Notes under the pieces: model-generated
What the model saw: the letters and a program-made list of their open reading frames with translations, nothing else
What the model was told of the DNA's origin: nothing
The model's database searches: none
Origin: Phylloscopus collybita
Taxonomy: Eukaryota > Chordata > Aves > Passeriformes > Phylloscopidae
Assembly (NCBI GenBank): GCA_027886175.1
Contig: JAJNNQ010000075.1
Location: forward strand, 34,006,501 to 34,070,500
Direction: 5' to 3'
DNA: 64,000 nucleotides
In this document: positions 1-14,300 of the stretch, piece after piece
Numbering within the stretch: position 1 is the first letter of the stretch
Layout: every line of letters begins with the position of its first letter
Position numbers and translations under genes: made by a program

Positions 1-2984
1 TTAAAAGATTCTTTAGTACTCCTTGTATTGTTTATTTTAGTCTGTCACGCAAGGATCCTGCTGGGTGGTATAGGTCTCACGCAGTGTGAAGATAGCATCT
101 CTGTTCCATTTGTACTGCCTGTAGGAGTATGTGTAGGATGATGGAGGAGTGGGCTATAATTAAGCACTTAGTTTCTCTGCAAACAGGTAATGCTTGGAGT
201 AGAACTAACCCAGAGGTGTGAGGGTTCATTTGTGTCCTTATCTGCGCAGATCTGCAAATGACCTCTCACGTACTTAAGTTTTTCTGTCTCCCTTTTTACC
301 TTTCCTAGTTTCATTTCATGTCCTTCACATATACAAGCAATCATGAGAATGCGTGAGGTTAACAGATGTTTAATACAGAAATGTGTGTATGTGTTGGAAA
401 CTCTGGGTGCACTGGAAAATACCTTCCTACACTATAATGAACAGTTAAAATGCATTTTGAAGACCATTATTGTGTTATTGCACTGAAGTTAATTTTACTG
501 GAGGAGTTGTGGATGAGCTAAATTCCTGTTTGTATTTTGTATAGTGCTGTTCTTGATAGGCTGCCTTCTATTTTTCATGAAAACTAGTTGTTCTTTTTTA
601 GAAACTGAAGGTCAGATTTTTTGGAGTCTTTTCTATGATGGATACAAAGAGATCGCAATATTGTGTTGTCTTCATGTGCTCTAGGCATTTATTTTCACAA
701 TATACAAGTCACTATTGCCCATAATTTTTTTTTTCTGGTTGTAATTGTCCTTCTGAAACACTTATTTTTAAGCAAGGAAGATAAATGGAGAGTTCATGCC
801 AGTAAAAACCAAGATGTATGGTTGTTTTTTTTTAAAAAAACCCAAAACCTCTGAAAATTGCAGGTGCCCTTCCCTGCTTTTGCTTGCTTTACTGAGCTTG
901 GGCTTTAACTAGCAGGCTTTCAGTCTGGTTAAAATCTCACCTACTTTTGGGAAGATTTAAAATTGGCTTAGTAACAGTAAGGTGTGGTTAGCCTTATAAA
1001 CTATTTATCATGTTGCCTTCAGCATTTGATATGTAAGGTGCTGGTTATGTAGAATTTATGGAACTGATTTAAGGAAAGTTGTGTCTGTTTAGATGTCTTG
1101 TTGTTTTAAATGTAATCAGATTTTGGCTGTGCAGAATGAGATTTGGCAGTGCTGATGAGATTAAATCTCTTCCGAGAAAGGGGATGGTTGGCAAGGCATA
1201 TGTAAAAACACTTTTCTAGAAAACAGGATAGTTTGTATCTGGGTCAGAAAAATGGTAATGGAGAATGAATATCAAATACTTGGGTTTTGTATTGGAAGTT
1301 AAAAATGGTATTTATTTTAGGTAACTTTGACTTTATCCTGAAATACGTGTTCAGTTAAAGCCTTTAATATTTTGAAAGTTTGAACACTGATTTTCATTAT
1401 CTTTTAAAATTTAGTCTTGAAAGACTTCAACATACCTGTGTGACACAGGACAGCTTTTAAATACCTGTGTTCTGCTGCATATTTTAGAGCCTTAATTAGA
1501 ATTTTGAAGCTTAAAATTAGAAGTTGTTGCCGTGTGACCAGAATGCATCTGTTTCTTGTAAGAACTATCTTTACTGTCTTGTGGGGCTTTGGTCTAGTTG
1601 ATTTTTCTTCCTATACCCTTTTCCAGTGTATAGCTTGCTGTGATTGTAATACTTTCCTTTCTTCTCTTGGTTCTTGTTTCCAGCTAATCACTGTGTCATT
1701 CATTCAGGATGAGAGCTGTGTCTGTTCTTATGTGTCTTCTTCATATACAAATGAAAAAAAATTAGCTTGATTGTTGACATCAGTTGTACATTCCAGACTT
1801 TTTCTAGAATCCTTTAGAGAGCAGTCAGTATTGAGATAGTATTTTGATAAGATTTTCTAAATATGTAAATGTGTGGAGTTGTCAGGAAGATTTTTGGTGG
1901 TTTTGGGTGTTTATAAAGAGGGAAGCATCAACCACTGGTGTTCTAGTCAGTCTCTCCTATTCTTGGCAAACATCCTAGGTAAAACTACAGATTTACAAAG
2001 ATGAGTAAGGCTTGTCTTTTTGGAGGGCACCTAGCTGTCAGTTTGGGGGTTTTATTGGTGTTGATATTTTTTTCAGGTTACTGATTAGTTTGTACTTTAA
2101 ATGAATGCTTGTCAGGACCTTGGGAAGCAATACCTGCAAAATTGTCCATGATTCTTATTCTATTCTGCAACACCCAGTAGTAGATCAATGACTCAAACAG
2201 GCAGGGGAGGAGAGTTTTGGGTTTTCTGTATCCAGCTGGAAAGCTTTCCTATGTGATGTGTAAATTGGTGGTTGGCAGGGAGAAAATATTCTGGTCTGTG
2301 AAAGACAGCTTCTGTCAGTGGAGCTTTATAGGCTGAAGGGACTTGGGGAACAGCTCTGCAGATTTAAAGGAAGGAGGGAGATACCATGGAAATACAGCTG
2401 TGTAAGAAGTTTAATAATTTTTATCTGTAAAGGAGGCAGACCTTTACTCTGTGTGTTTAAAAGAGAAAAATAACGTGTACTAGCTGTGCTAGTCACATAC
2501 ATACAGACCAAGAAGTATTCTGTGCATAGTTCACAGCCTGTAGTTCTTGCCTGTAAGTAAGTAGTAGAGGAAGCTATAGATTATACCTAGGCAAAACAGA
2601 CCTTAAAGAAAAATCACATACAAGAGGTCTCCAAACAACCAGTGAAAACATGAAATTCTTCTGTAGGATTTTATAGAAAGAGAATGTTTTACGGGGATAA
2701 TTGGACAAACAGTAGCTGGTGTTTCTATGAAAAGCACTTAATATGGTAACCAAAAATGAGGAAAACACAAACCCCCAAACCTACCAAACACTACCACCAC
2801 TCCCTGCCTCCAGCCTATGTAATTTATAGATACTGTAAAGGAATGCAGGGGAGTGTTTAAAAAAAAAAATCTGTTTTGAGGGGTAAGGTAGATGATACTT
2901 GTTATATGATGCTTTCCATTTTCAGTATAAATGTAGAGAGACACTAAAAATAGGTCTGTCAAACCCCAAGGGTTTGAAACACCT

Positions 2985-3215
2985 GGCACAATTCCATTAT
3001 TGATTTCTAATCAATTTCGGGATACTGAGAAAATTCCAAAGGACTGGAAGACATCTGCTACTGTGCCAGCTTTGTTACAAGGATTACCTAGGTAATTACT
3101 AGTGTATTGGCTTAATGTTGATCCCAGGCAAAGTAGTGAAGTGACTGATACGTGTGTCAGTGAGAACAAAATTGGCAATCAGCAAGGATTTGAGAAAGAT
3201 TTAAAAATAATTTTA
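2985..3215 (+). mobile_element. Ancient CR1/L3-type LINE reverse-transcriptase relic
   Basis: In broken frames the + strand reads fragments resembling the N-terminal part of a CR1/L3-clade RT. They are an IPKDWKTSATVPAL stretch (compare the family's DW..A.V.P.FKKG), then GNY followed by LIPGKVVK (compare GNYRP.SL...PGK), then ENKIGNQQGFEKD (compare EN..IG..QHGF.KG). Stop codons and frame changes separate them, so it is a decayed fossil. Boundaries are approximate. The assignment rests on the order of the three motif fragments and not on an alignment. Confidence 0.45.
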
Positions 3216-4196
3216 AAGAAAGACAGGCTCTCTACCAGTTTTAAAGTTTGGGGATAGATCACCACTTACTAGTCCTTTGTAACTTTTATATCCTGCAGTT
3301 CTTAACTTTAAATGATAAGAAGTAAAAATTGCCGAACTGGTAGAAAAAATGGTTGATAACATTTCATTTGAATTGCTAAATACTAACAGATTTTGTTGTG
3401 AGGGGTTATTTTGTGATTTTTGGTTGGTTAGTTTAGTTTGGTATTTTTCCCACCCTGTTTTTCATGTTGCTTCTTTCCAGTCTACCCTTGATCTTAGCTT
3501 TTAGGTATTCTTGGTTTTGGAGATTTTGCTTGCATTTCTGCAGGGGTTTCTGGATTTGGTGGTGTTTGCTGTTTTTCTTTAATTTCAAGTTTTAAATGTA
3601 TTAGTAGCTTATGTGATTTCATTTGGGAGGCAAGAACTTTTAAAAGAACTTGAAGTTTGAGCTGTTGCTATGATGCAGTGGTCAACAACAGCTTAAATGC
3701 TTGGGTAGGGAATGTGGAGGTTGTACTAACTGTACCTTACAGAGCTTAGAGCTGTTTTATCATGCATGGATGGGGTTTTTGTCTGAATTCCACACTTTTT
3801 ATTTTAAATTGTATAAACAGTTTAATAGCATAACTACATTTTTCCAAAACCAAAGGTGTCTTCTAATAAGACATTTAGGGCATGATTGCTTTGGACTTTT
3901 TTTTCTTTTTAATGACTTCCAGAAGGTTTGATTTTTTTTTTTCCTGTCCCTCTGTTTCTGGTACTCTATCATGTATGCTTACAGGGTACAAGATTGCATA
4001 GTTATTGATGTTATGCTATTATACTTGGTTTTGTTCAAATGATTTGTGTCTGCTATTCAGTGCTCTTTGGTTTTGTTTTTTTTTTATTTCATGTATTTCT
4101 TATGTTAGAAAATTATATTTTAAAGATAATTGAAGCTACTCGCCCTTGAGATAAATGGGTTTATTCAAGCTCTCTTTTCTGTCTACTTAAACACAG

Positions 4197-4325
4197 AGGG
4201 AGATAAATTTCAAGAAAATGATCCATTAATAATACAAATTCTGCGCATACTGCCTTTAGCACTTGCTGTTCTAATGATCTCAACAGGCTTTGTAATGTTA
4301 TTCCTACATTTCAGTTAAAAATAAA
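4197..4325 (+). other. Terminal-exon-like ORF with poly(A) signal inside intron 1
   Basis: A pyrimidine-rich tract ending in acacag at 4196 is followed by an open frame of 39 codons (GDKFQENDPLIIQILRI..., ending in LHFS) to TAA at 4316-4318. AATAAA at 4320-4325 follows at once, with a GT-rich stretch (aggtttgtaaat) after it. The acceptor phase fits exon 1 of ARFGEF1: exon 1 must end with a single G, because exon 2 starts mid-codon, and G plus the AG here makes Glu. The encoded tail is an acidic/polar start and then about 28 mostly hydrophobic residues, like a C-terminal membrane anchor. I do not recognise the peptide. It may be a real alternative last exon, a fragment of a retrocopied gene, or chance. 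Confidence 0.3.
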
Positions 4326-7300
4326 GCATAATTAGGTTTGTAAATATTTCACATGAAGATAGTTTAGCCAATGCTGGATCCAGGAGTGTTGTGGTTTGTT
4401 GGTTTGGGGGTTTTTTTGCCACTTGAAGTGACTACCAGGTGTCAATTTGCACTGCAGTTGGTTTGAATGACCAACATGCTTCAACATTGCAATGTGCAGC
4501 TTTGCAGTTTGAGAGAAATGAGGGAGGAGATATTTTTAGACTTTGAAATTGAGATAAAACTATTGAGGTTTACTGAAGATATTAGGCAGCATTTTATACT
4601 ACAGTCTAAGCTGTCCAGTTGAATAGTATGACGTAGACTTTCAGAGTTTCAAATCAGTAGATGCAAAATAAGTAGTGTGCCACTAATATGATTTCTTTGG
4701 TAGCTTCCCATCATATTTTAGTTTTCAAACTGTGCTACAAATTGGCACAGATATACTTGCACAGAGCAGTGTATTTTTAATGCAGGTTGTAAGAATAAAC
4801 TACGGGGAGTGCCCTTCCAAGTGAAGATATTTTTTGCAAAGGTGTGGTTCTGTTGTGTGTAAAACTAACACTGCTGCATGCCTGGGAAGTGACTTTGCAA
4901 GTGTTAACGGTGTGTATAAAGGTCTGGGTGGTACTGTTACCTGGTCTGAGAGTGCAGCAGCCAACATGAAGACACAGAGTTCTTTCTTTAACTCAGGAAA
5001 TCTGGAAAAGGCAGAGTCTTAACTTGGTTTGCTTAATTTGGCTTATGGACTCTGATGTGTGCAAGAATGCTGGCATGGGTCTTGTGTGGAGTGTAGGGAA
5101 GTGAATAGGAATAAATTAACATTTGTTTTTATTATTCTGAAATGGAAACAAGAGCTTTATTACCTTAAGTAAAGTTGCTAGAATAGAACAGCTGCATTTG
5201 CATGGAAGATTTGAAAGCTGGATAAAAACTAAGTGTCTGAGAAGTGTGATTAGAATTTTCTTCACCTGGACCAAAATGTTGGATGTTCTCCACTTGTGAT
5301 TTAAGACATGAAACCTGATTTTGTGTGATTTTGCATGTAAGTAGATCTTAAATGCTTAGAAATTTTGCTGTAGAGAGGAATACTTTGCTTCTTTAAAATC
5401 GTACCTAACACTGGGATATATAGTCTGTGGTGGTTAGTGATGTTTGGAGAAGCTTCAGGCTCATATCTTAGCTCCTTTTCTCTTCCTCTCTGCACCTAAG
5501 TTTGACCTCCATCCCCGAGTCTTGCTCAGAATAAAATCCATGTTCAAATTATTAACAGCCTTTTGCATTGAAGGAAAGGCAGCACTTGGGCCGTTCTTTC
5601 CGTGTTCATCTTCTTATCACATGAAGGCGGAAGCTGCTGTCTGCTTGATTGCTGTCCAGGCCTTTCAGTGATGAGCTTGAGGCAGGTGGCAATTTCTTTG
5701 TCTGGCTGTAGTTTGTAACAGTTTTTATTTAACAATAATTAGTTAGACTTTCACTCATCTTGTTCCTCTCCTACTTGTTCTTTAAGAGCACTTTAGGACA
5801 CATGGTTAAAAAAACTGTAAATTTAACTTATTGTTTGTAATTGTAATAATAAAATAAACTTACTGTAATTTACTGTTAAAAAGAGTTTGCTTAGTCAATG
5901 CAAATACATTTTTTCATAATACTGTGTTTAGGACTATGGATCCAGTGGATCCAGTAAATGTGCAACTAAATGCTTGAAATTCTTCACAGTTTGATAAGAA
6001 GCAGTGGTAAAAGAATCAGTGGTAAATGAAGCGCTTTCTTGTAGCATGGCTGGCAACATGAGTTAGGGTTAATAATACTTGAGTAGAATTAATAATACTT
6101 TTTAATAATAATGCTGGTGGCCTTTTAAGAAGCCTTCCACTTGCTTCCTTATGGGCATCTGAGAAAAATAGGAATAGTTATATGAGTAATTGTCTTAATT
6201 TATCTGTTCTGAACTTATTAAAAAAATGGATGTAAATAAAAGATAGAACATGGAAAATTAAGATTTCGCTGTATTAATAATTAATGCATATGTGCTGTAC
6301 TGAAGGCAGTCACACTAGACCTTTCAGTAATACTCATATTCTTACTACTTATGTTCTTTCAAATATTTTAGTCTGACCTTCTTCCTATATCAGCACTTCA
6401 TAAAGAAATCAGGACTTCAGTAACAATGTGGTCACTTTGAATGCTTCATTTAAAAGAGCTCACATCAGGACTTCTGATTTAAAGTTTGAGCTTTCTAATA
6501 CAAGTTCAGATTTTTGTTTAAGTGAAAATTACAAACTTGGTATGGTTGTAACCTTTTTGAGGGGCATGCCACAGACAAAGGTAAGACCATACTTTATTGT
6601 TACCCGTTTTTGTTACCTGTATCAAATATGAGTTGTGAATTTTGTAAACCATCATTTAATTGTAGTCTTCTGGCCATCGTCTTGTAGCTGGAAAAGATAA
6701 TGATTTTCTAATAATTAAGAGCTACAGTAGGAGGGAAATGGCTTAGTGCTCTTCTAATTAGAAGGTTACTAGTGGTATAATTCATGTATAGACTTACATG
6801 TGACCTTTGACGTTTTAGTGTCTGAAATGAATAGGAGTCTTGCAGTGTCATGTGTTTTGTTGCTTTTGAAGTTACTGTAGAGAACAGGCTACTTAATGGG
6901 AGTATGCTGAAGGTTTGGTTTTGGGTTTTTTTGTTACAATTTCTCTCGGAAATGGACTTAAAATTACCTTCTATTTAAGTCTGAAATAAAGGTTAATAAT
7001 CTTCAGCTTTTAAATTACCACTTAAACTACCCATTTCCAAAGCGGAAAAAAAAATAATTGCGCTGAAATATCTACAGTAAGGTTAAAAATAAAATGTAGA
7101 TTTTTTCCATATTATGAAGGGATCTTTTAATTTGGTTCTTAAACCTTGACACTACACAAGACCTTACTGCCCTTGGTTGTATCTTATTTTTGACAAATCA
7201 CTGGTCTGGTCATTTGACAGAACTGAAATAAACCCCATACACATTAAAAATGTTACAGCAAAATGATTGTCCATGTTGTCAGGAGGATCATTAAAAAGCC

Positions 7301-8330
7301 TGAAAGTTCCCTTTTTGCAGGATTACAGGTTACTAATATCCATAGTTTGATCAGTTTTCTATCTGGATTTTATTAAAAAATATTCTAGCAGCCAAAATAA
7401 ATAACTTATTTTGAGGTGAAGATGCTCACATGACTGGCTTAGAATAATCATTTTATTCCAGGATTTCTTTTATTCCATGAGTGTGTTCTGTATGTATATT
7501 ATAGCTGTTTGATATGTTGTATACTTGTGTTTATGGAGGGCACAACTGAGGTGTAATTACTTTTATTGCCTTTAGCAATCTGTGAAACTTGTATACGATA
7601 GTAGTAGCTGGCTATACTTGAAAAAGGTATGGAATAAGGATGCATCATGACCACTTTGCATATGTGCTTGAAAAAATTTAAAAGCAAAAGGAATGTTCAA
7701 AGGATCATGTTACATGACAAAGTCTGCTGAAGAGGTGGGCTGTGTGAAGAGGGGACACGTAGCTTTTGTTCGTACTGCCAAATGATCCAGAAACAAGACT
7801 GAGAAACATAATGACAGTCTTGTTCTGCAGCAGCAGCCTGTCTTTGCCAGAATAAATACAAAGCATTAGTAAAACATTTATTTCAGTCTTCATTTGTCAC
7901 CAACCAAGCAAACATCAAATAGAGCACAGTAGAAAATAACAGAAGTCTCAAGAAATAGTTTCATCAATAGGTAACTCTGTCAAAAAAAGGAATGTATGCT
8001 TGTTTATATAGGAGTGCCAGAAGTCTTTAAAAATAGTCAGCTGAGAAAGTATCAGCGGTTTTAAAATGAGACTGCTGTCTTTAGCCCATGAATGAGAAGT
8101 GATAATTTGTGGAAAATTTTTCGTCCCAATGCATTAATTATGAAGGTAGGAATGTTTAATTTGCTGTACTTGACAGAAAGCTTAGTCATGGTAGATAAAT
8201 ACATTCAACTGCATTGACAGGTAACACTGAGTTAAGATGTATTGAGCAGCTCTTGTGTCCTTCTTGAGCAGTACCCAGGAATTGGTTTAAGATGTGGCAA
8301 TTGAAGAGCTCGCCTGTAACAGTGAGTGAT

Positions 8331-8365
8331 CATTGTGTCACACATTGTGTCACATCATTGTGTGC
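8331..8365. repeat. Short tandem repeat, 12-bp unit
   Basis: The unit cattgtgtcaca occurs twice in a row (8331-8342, 8343-8354) and is followed by a partial third copy. It has no associated gene feature. Confidence 0.8.
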
Positions 8366-11300
8366 TCAAACATAGTCTCAAAAAGCTTCCTAGCAGTCAT
8401 GAAAGAACTCACTAAAGACCATGAGTTTTTTATGTCAGAAAGACTAACACAAGATCGAGGGAGCAAAATGCTTAGAGCTGATTGTTTGTCAGGTGTTTTG
8501 TTAACAGTTAGTGCATATCAGCTATTGATAAAAGCTCATCAAAGCTTTGTGATAAGCCAGTATAATAGCAAAATATAATAGCCAGCAAATAGCAAAGAAC
8601 ACACCTATATCCATATTACTTGTAAGTGATAATGGTATCACAAAATTATTTGGGGAATGCAAAGATACTTAAGAAGATGAAAATACATTATTTACTTTTT
8701 TACTGTTTGTGGAAGCTGAAGAAGTTTTCTATAGAATTAAAATTCATGACTTGGGGAAAAAATCCCAATTTTAAGTTTAAACTAAAGATCCTATTGACTT
8801 GGTAGGATTGGGAGTTTTTAAAGGGCCTCAAATGTGAAATTACTGGATTGTTTAATAGAACATGTAAGATTTCAATTTCATTAATTGCTAACAAAGGAAT
8901 GGGAGGTGCTAAATGTGACTAGAGCTAGTGGTTTTTGTTTTGTTGTTTTGTTTTTTTTTTTTAAAGGTGCCAAGGATATGAGGGATGAAGAAATCTTGAA
9001 AGCTTCAGCCTGGCAAGTCTGAACTGTAGCAAAGAATAAAGCTAATGGAGAACAGAATGGATGTGTGTGCTGTGGTGAGGAAGAATCAGTGTGGACATTT
9101 CTGAGGGGAAACCCTCAGCATCCCAAATCTGCAGGGCAGAATCACTGAGTGTATAGATAAGTGTAAGGTAATACAGTTTTACAGTGAACCTCAACCAGGT
9201 TGCTTACCCAAGGTTCCTGAAGGTACTGAGCTCTCTGAGGATTGCATAATCAGTTTTCCCTACAAAGAGGTATTTCAGTTCTGTAGAGGTTTGTGGTGTT
9301 TTGGGGTGAGTGGTGAGGTTGCAAAGATGAATTAAGGAAAATACTTAACAGAGTGAAAACAACCTGCCAGAGGCAGCAGTTGTGCTGTACTGACCCACTT
9401 CTTCATCAAAGGGCACTGGTTGGGTGCTCCTAAATGCCAACTGGCCTATATGGAGAAGGAAACTGTGGGTGCACACACATGGGCTCTAAATAAGACTTAT
9501 ATCCGTCAAGAGGGTGCATGGCATTGAATTACTGTGACTGATTCCATCAAAATATTGATTCCTTTGTCAAAAAGACAAATAGGAAAACAATAGAAAAAAT
9601 GAAGCTGTTAGGCTGCTTTATAGAGATACTACATGTTCCATGTGCAGTTTTGCTCTCTGCTGTCTTCTTGATGGAGAAGTCAACAAGGATGATTGAAAGT
9701 GTGGAACGTCTTGCAGAGGTGATCAGGCAGACTATGCTTCTTGTTCCCTGAAGGGAAAAAAATTAGAGATGGAAGTAAAGGATGTTTGTAAAATTGTAAG
9801 TGGCATAGACATGAAGAGAGCGTAATTGATTGTAATTTCTCGTAATGCAGATACAGAAATCTTGTAAAGAACCCAGCTTATTTAAGTAAAGCAAAAAAAA
9901 GTTCTTTCCTGCAGCTGGTAATTGCATTCATCCCAGAAGTTAAAATGGTTTGAAAAGTGATTAAGTGAAAATTCAGTGAGGGTTGTCAAACCTGCAGGAA
10001 TAGTCTCTGCACAGAAGAGTGTAAGCTACAGATGGCTAAATACTGGTAGGAGGGAACTATTGCAGCATTCCTGCCCTGCTTTTGTAATCTGCATTTACTT
10101 GAGCATATGCTGTTGGCCATTCCTGGAAGCAAAATGAAGACTGGATATCAAGGGTTTAAGAAAAACTTGCTGTTCTTGTATATTTCTGTCCGATACAGTC
10201 AGATATTTTTAGATTTAATTTCTGGGTTTTTTCCCCAGTTCTGAAAGCTCTCATGAACTTTATTTAAAAATCTGGTATAGGGCTGCTCTGTTTTTGTTTG
10301 CATCCTTGGACACTGATCTGCTTATATATTTCATGAAACATTCATTGTCCACCAAGCTTTTTTAGATGCCTTCTTTCCTCTTGTTAGAAATTTATTTTTC
10401 TATGTCTGCACTTTATGGTAAAGTAGCTTTTGAGCTGGGTAGTACAAAAGTTCAAAACCATATATATTTATTATACATGTATGAAAATGCATGGTTAGCT
10501 ACAAAGAAAAAATTTCTTCTTCATTAAATGGACTGGAGCAACTGCATACAAATCCCCGTCTTATGACATGAAATGATGATTGAAAATACTGATGTTCTGG
10601 GAATGGCATCATAAACTGAAGATACACTAATTCTAGAATTAAGCTTTGCATGTAGGTGTAAAAAGCTGTATTGTATCAGAAGTAGGAAGAACAGAATGCT
10701 TGTATAGCACAAGGAGAGTTTGACTGTTGCAGAATATACTGTAGCTTGATCTTTGCAAGTTAGGTTTGGTTAGGCCTTAAAATTTTGATTCATAAAGAAC
10801 CCAAGTACATAAGTGAAAACAGTTTTTGTTTCGAGTTTCAGTGAGTTGATGTAACTGCAGCACTTTATGTGTACAACTGTAATACTGTCATTAAAATATG
10901 AGGGTGTTGGTGCTGAGGAGAAATTGAGAAACTGAGTTGGTGACTTAAATTCATGTTATCTGCTACTTGTGTTACTGCATTGTCCATACTGTCATGAGAG
11001 CTTAACCTCTTGAAGCAGAGCACAGTTAAAGATTAAGATGCCTAAGATTAGAGGCTTTCGTATGTATATGATCTGCTGTGTTCCATAATGTTCAGCTCTC
11101 TGCTGGCTTTGGAGAATGCTTGGGCAAGTTCTGAAGCAGATGTCCTGATCCAGCTTCCTCAGCTGGTAACTGCAGTGACAACTTGTGTTTACAGGAGATC
11201 AAGCAGACAGCGTGCATGAAAACATGCAGGGAGAAACATCATATATATCAAACTGAATCCTAGCTGGAATGCAACATTCTGTGTTTCTAAATGTAGGTTC

Positions 11301-14300
11301 TGTTGAATGTTTGGGATATTTTTTCATTTGTAAATGCAAACAATTAAAATGGTAATTACATTTTAAGAGTTAGCCAGATACTTAAGGGACTTGTTGCTGT
11401 TAAGCCTTCAATTTATTGCATTGCTTGACTGCAAGTGAGTATGCAGAAATTTCTCTCTTATAGGGATGGATATGGTGGAAGAATCTAGCAATTACATTGC
11501 AGAGGGTTGAGATAATTTCATACTATCAGGTCTTTGATTTTTTTTTTTTTTTTAGTTAGACTGCTCATGTTTGCCTGCTTTGAAATGAAAGGTCAAACTT
11601 AAAGATGATCATCAGAGAGAAGCTCACTGTGTCCCTTCAGATGAGATACAAATCACGGGATTTTGTTCCAGATGTATTTCATTTCAGATAGATAAGCTTT
11701 TTCAGGCAGGTGGAAATAAATTGATTAAAAATGCGGTCCCTACTTCAAATGAAATCTTGTGTCCATCAAGACCAAATTTGTTTCTGTCTCTGACATACAT
11801 TTATATATATTTATTTTTAAAAAAAAAATTTTATTATTATTTTTGACAGAAACTCACACTTTTCCAAGCAGAGAAATGTGCTTGATTTTCTGATTTTAAG
11901 AATGAGGGAAACTAAGCTGTTAAGTTAAAGCAGTGGAAAGAGGGGAAGCCAAATGTGATATGAAAAGTCACAACATGCATTATCGCAAGCTTGTTTTCTT
12001 TGTAAAACTTGATACTACATTTCATATCTGATGGCTTTCACCAGAAATTTTTTAAGGTTAAGATTTAACATAATCAGTTATGTTGCTTTAAGTTTGCAGA
12101 AGAACTGAGGCTGCTTTTGACTTTTCTAAATTTCAGAGGGCAACATATCAAGCTGCTGTGGCAAATCAAGAATTACCGGTGACTCGCATTCTCTAGAAAT
12201 AGGCAAACATGCTCCACAATTATAAACAACAGAGCCACTGGTTCCCTTGTGGCCTGGAGGAAACATAAACCCACCATGCCCAGGCAGTGTCTGCAGCCCT
12301 GCTCTTGCATGCAGTGCAAGCTGCAGTTCTGCTGACTGAAACAAATAATCAAGTGAAGTAATGAATGCTTGAGAAAATTGATAGGAGGACTGGATGTACT
12401 GAGTCTCTCTGCAGGGTACGCTGTTGAGAATTTCTGTCTGTCCTGATTTTTCACTCGTTTTCTCTTTGATGAATGTGCTGACAAACTAATGTGTGCCATC
12501 AGTTGAGTCAGGTAAACAAGAGTTGGGTTGAGTCCCCTTATCTTGCATGGACTATTCTAGAGAGGCTGGTGGAGTTACATCTTACTTTCAGACCAATAAA
12601 TTCAACGATGCTTTGAGGCTTAACCTTGCCCCCATCCCTTAGATTTGAAACTTAATTCAATTAGTAGATTCCCTGCTCTTTTTTAGGGGGTTACAAGTGT
12701 TTGCAGGAATTCACACGGAGTGCTTTGTAATGTTGGGTTGTGTTGACAGGGGTGATGTAAATAAAGTCTCACTTCTGACAAGAATTATGCTGATTGTAAT
12801 CACTATGTTACAGAATTCTTGATTGGTAGTCAGTTTCCTTTACCTTGTTGTGTGTTCCTTGCAAGAATATTTGAAAAATTAATTCCTGAGGCAGAGAAGC
12901 TGCTTCTTATGGTTCGTTTAGGTTTTGTTTTGTCTGTTTTGTCTCCAAAGACTTGCAATGCTTTTCTTAGTCCAGCATGTGCTATTTTCATGAGAGACAT
13001 TGGTAAGAATATTTCTGTATACTGATCTGTACACTGTTGCACTTGGTCAAATGGCCTTCTCTTTAAATTGTAGTTATTTCCACCTAAATAATTGCAGCGT
13101 GCCCTTTGATTACCAAATTATTGTAGGAGGCCTGTCTTATTTTGGCGTTTCTCTGCAGTATTTTGTCCTCTCATATTCTTTACTAAAGAAATAAATGACC
13201 TCCCTCAATGCACGTTTTCATGTTTCCACGTTGAATTTCATTTTCTGTTCTGTTATTCCAATCTGTTATAACTTAACAACCCATATTTCCTCAGCAGTAG
13301 CAGTAATACTTGGTAAAGCATTTGTTTTCTTCCCGATCCTACCCTTCACCATATGGTAAAATCAGGTGTAGGAACTCATCCATGTTGTCGGGTTTTTAAA
13401 GAAAAGTCTTTAAAAATTTAAGTTAAAAATATCAATATTTTTGTTCTTAATCCAGTTTTACTTTGTTACATTTGGACTAGTGAAGTCCCTCTGCAATTGT
13501 ATGGCAGGTGTACAAGACAGTTGTACTGGCTTAATATAGACATGATGCAGCCAGGAGGAAAGGGATGTTAAGTAGCAACTGATTTTTTGCTGTTCAACAC
13601 ACTGAACAGCATTGTAAATTTTTCTTGCTGAATAGGCTTTCTTTGTTTTGTGTAGTAGTTGACTCATCTGTGTGCGTAGCACACGTATGCTACCTTCTTT
13701 CTTTAAGCAGCAGAAATTACAAAAAGGTAATAAAAATATCCAAGTGAAGTTATTTTATGCTGTTCTTGAAAGGTGCTGCCTGTCTCCATTTGAATGGCTG
13801 TTGCTGTGTTGCTGGTGTTGTAGCCTATAGAAACAGAATTTATGTGACTCAAAAGTGTTTTAATATGAGAAACAGGAGAAACATGAGAAAAGGAGTCAGA
13901 AAAACTATACACATTGTGAATATGAAGAAGAATATGCAGCTGCAGGCTTTCTCCCTGTTATGTGATACAGAAACATTCTTGTCCTGTAAAAACTTTACTT
14001 CATTACAAAAATAGCAGTGATGTTGATGAGACACAGTGGGCAGACTTCATAGGGTTTTGCAGTATATTTATTCCAGTGTGCAATTGGCAATGCTGTTACA
14101 GCTTTTCCTTACCAAAACATGTGATGCACATGAGGTGTGGCCACTCAGAGTCATGTAGATCTAGAGTATGTTGAAATAGCTCTCTGACCTAATGAAAACT
14201 AAAATTGTCAGGCTATTTAAATGCAATGCCATGGTAGCTATTGTGTAAAGAGATTTCAGATACACACAGAGTAAAATAGGAGGAACCACTTTTTTTGGTG

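Noticed and set aside
1..600. Exon 1 or promoter of ARFGEF1 at the window start
   Set aside because: No CpG island, no start-codon context and no match to the BIG1 N-terminus; the sequence is ordinary intron.
12126..12499. Overlapping minus-strand frames of 72 and 108 codons in a slightly GC-richer patch
   Set aside because: No recognisable domain, no splice or promoter context, and the two frames conflict. Possibly an old repeat but nothing I can name.
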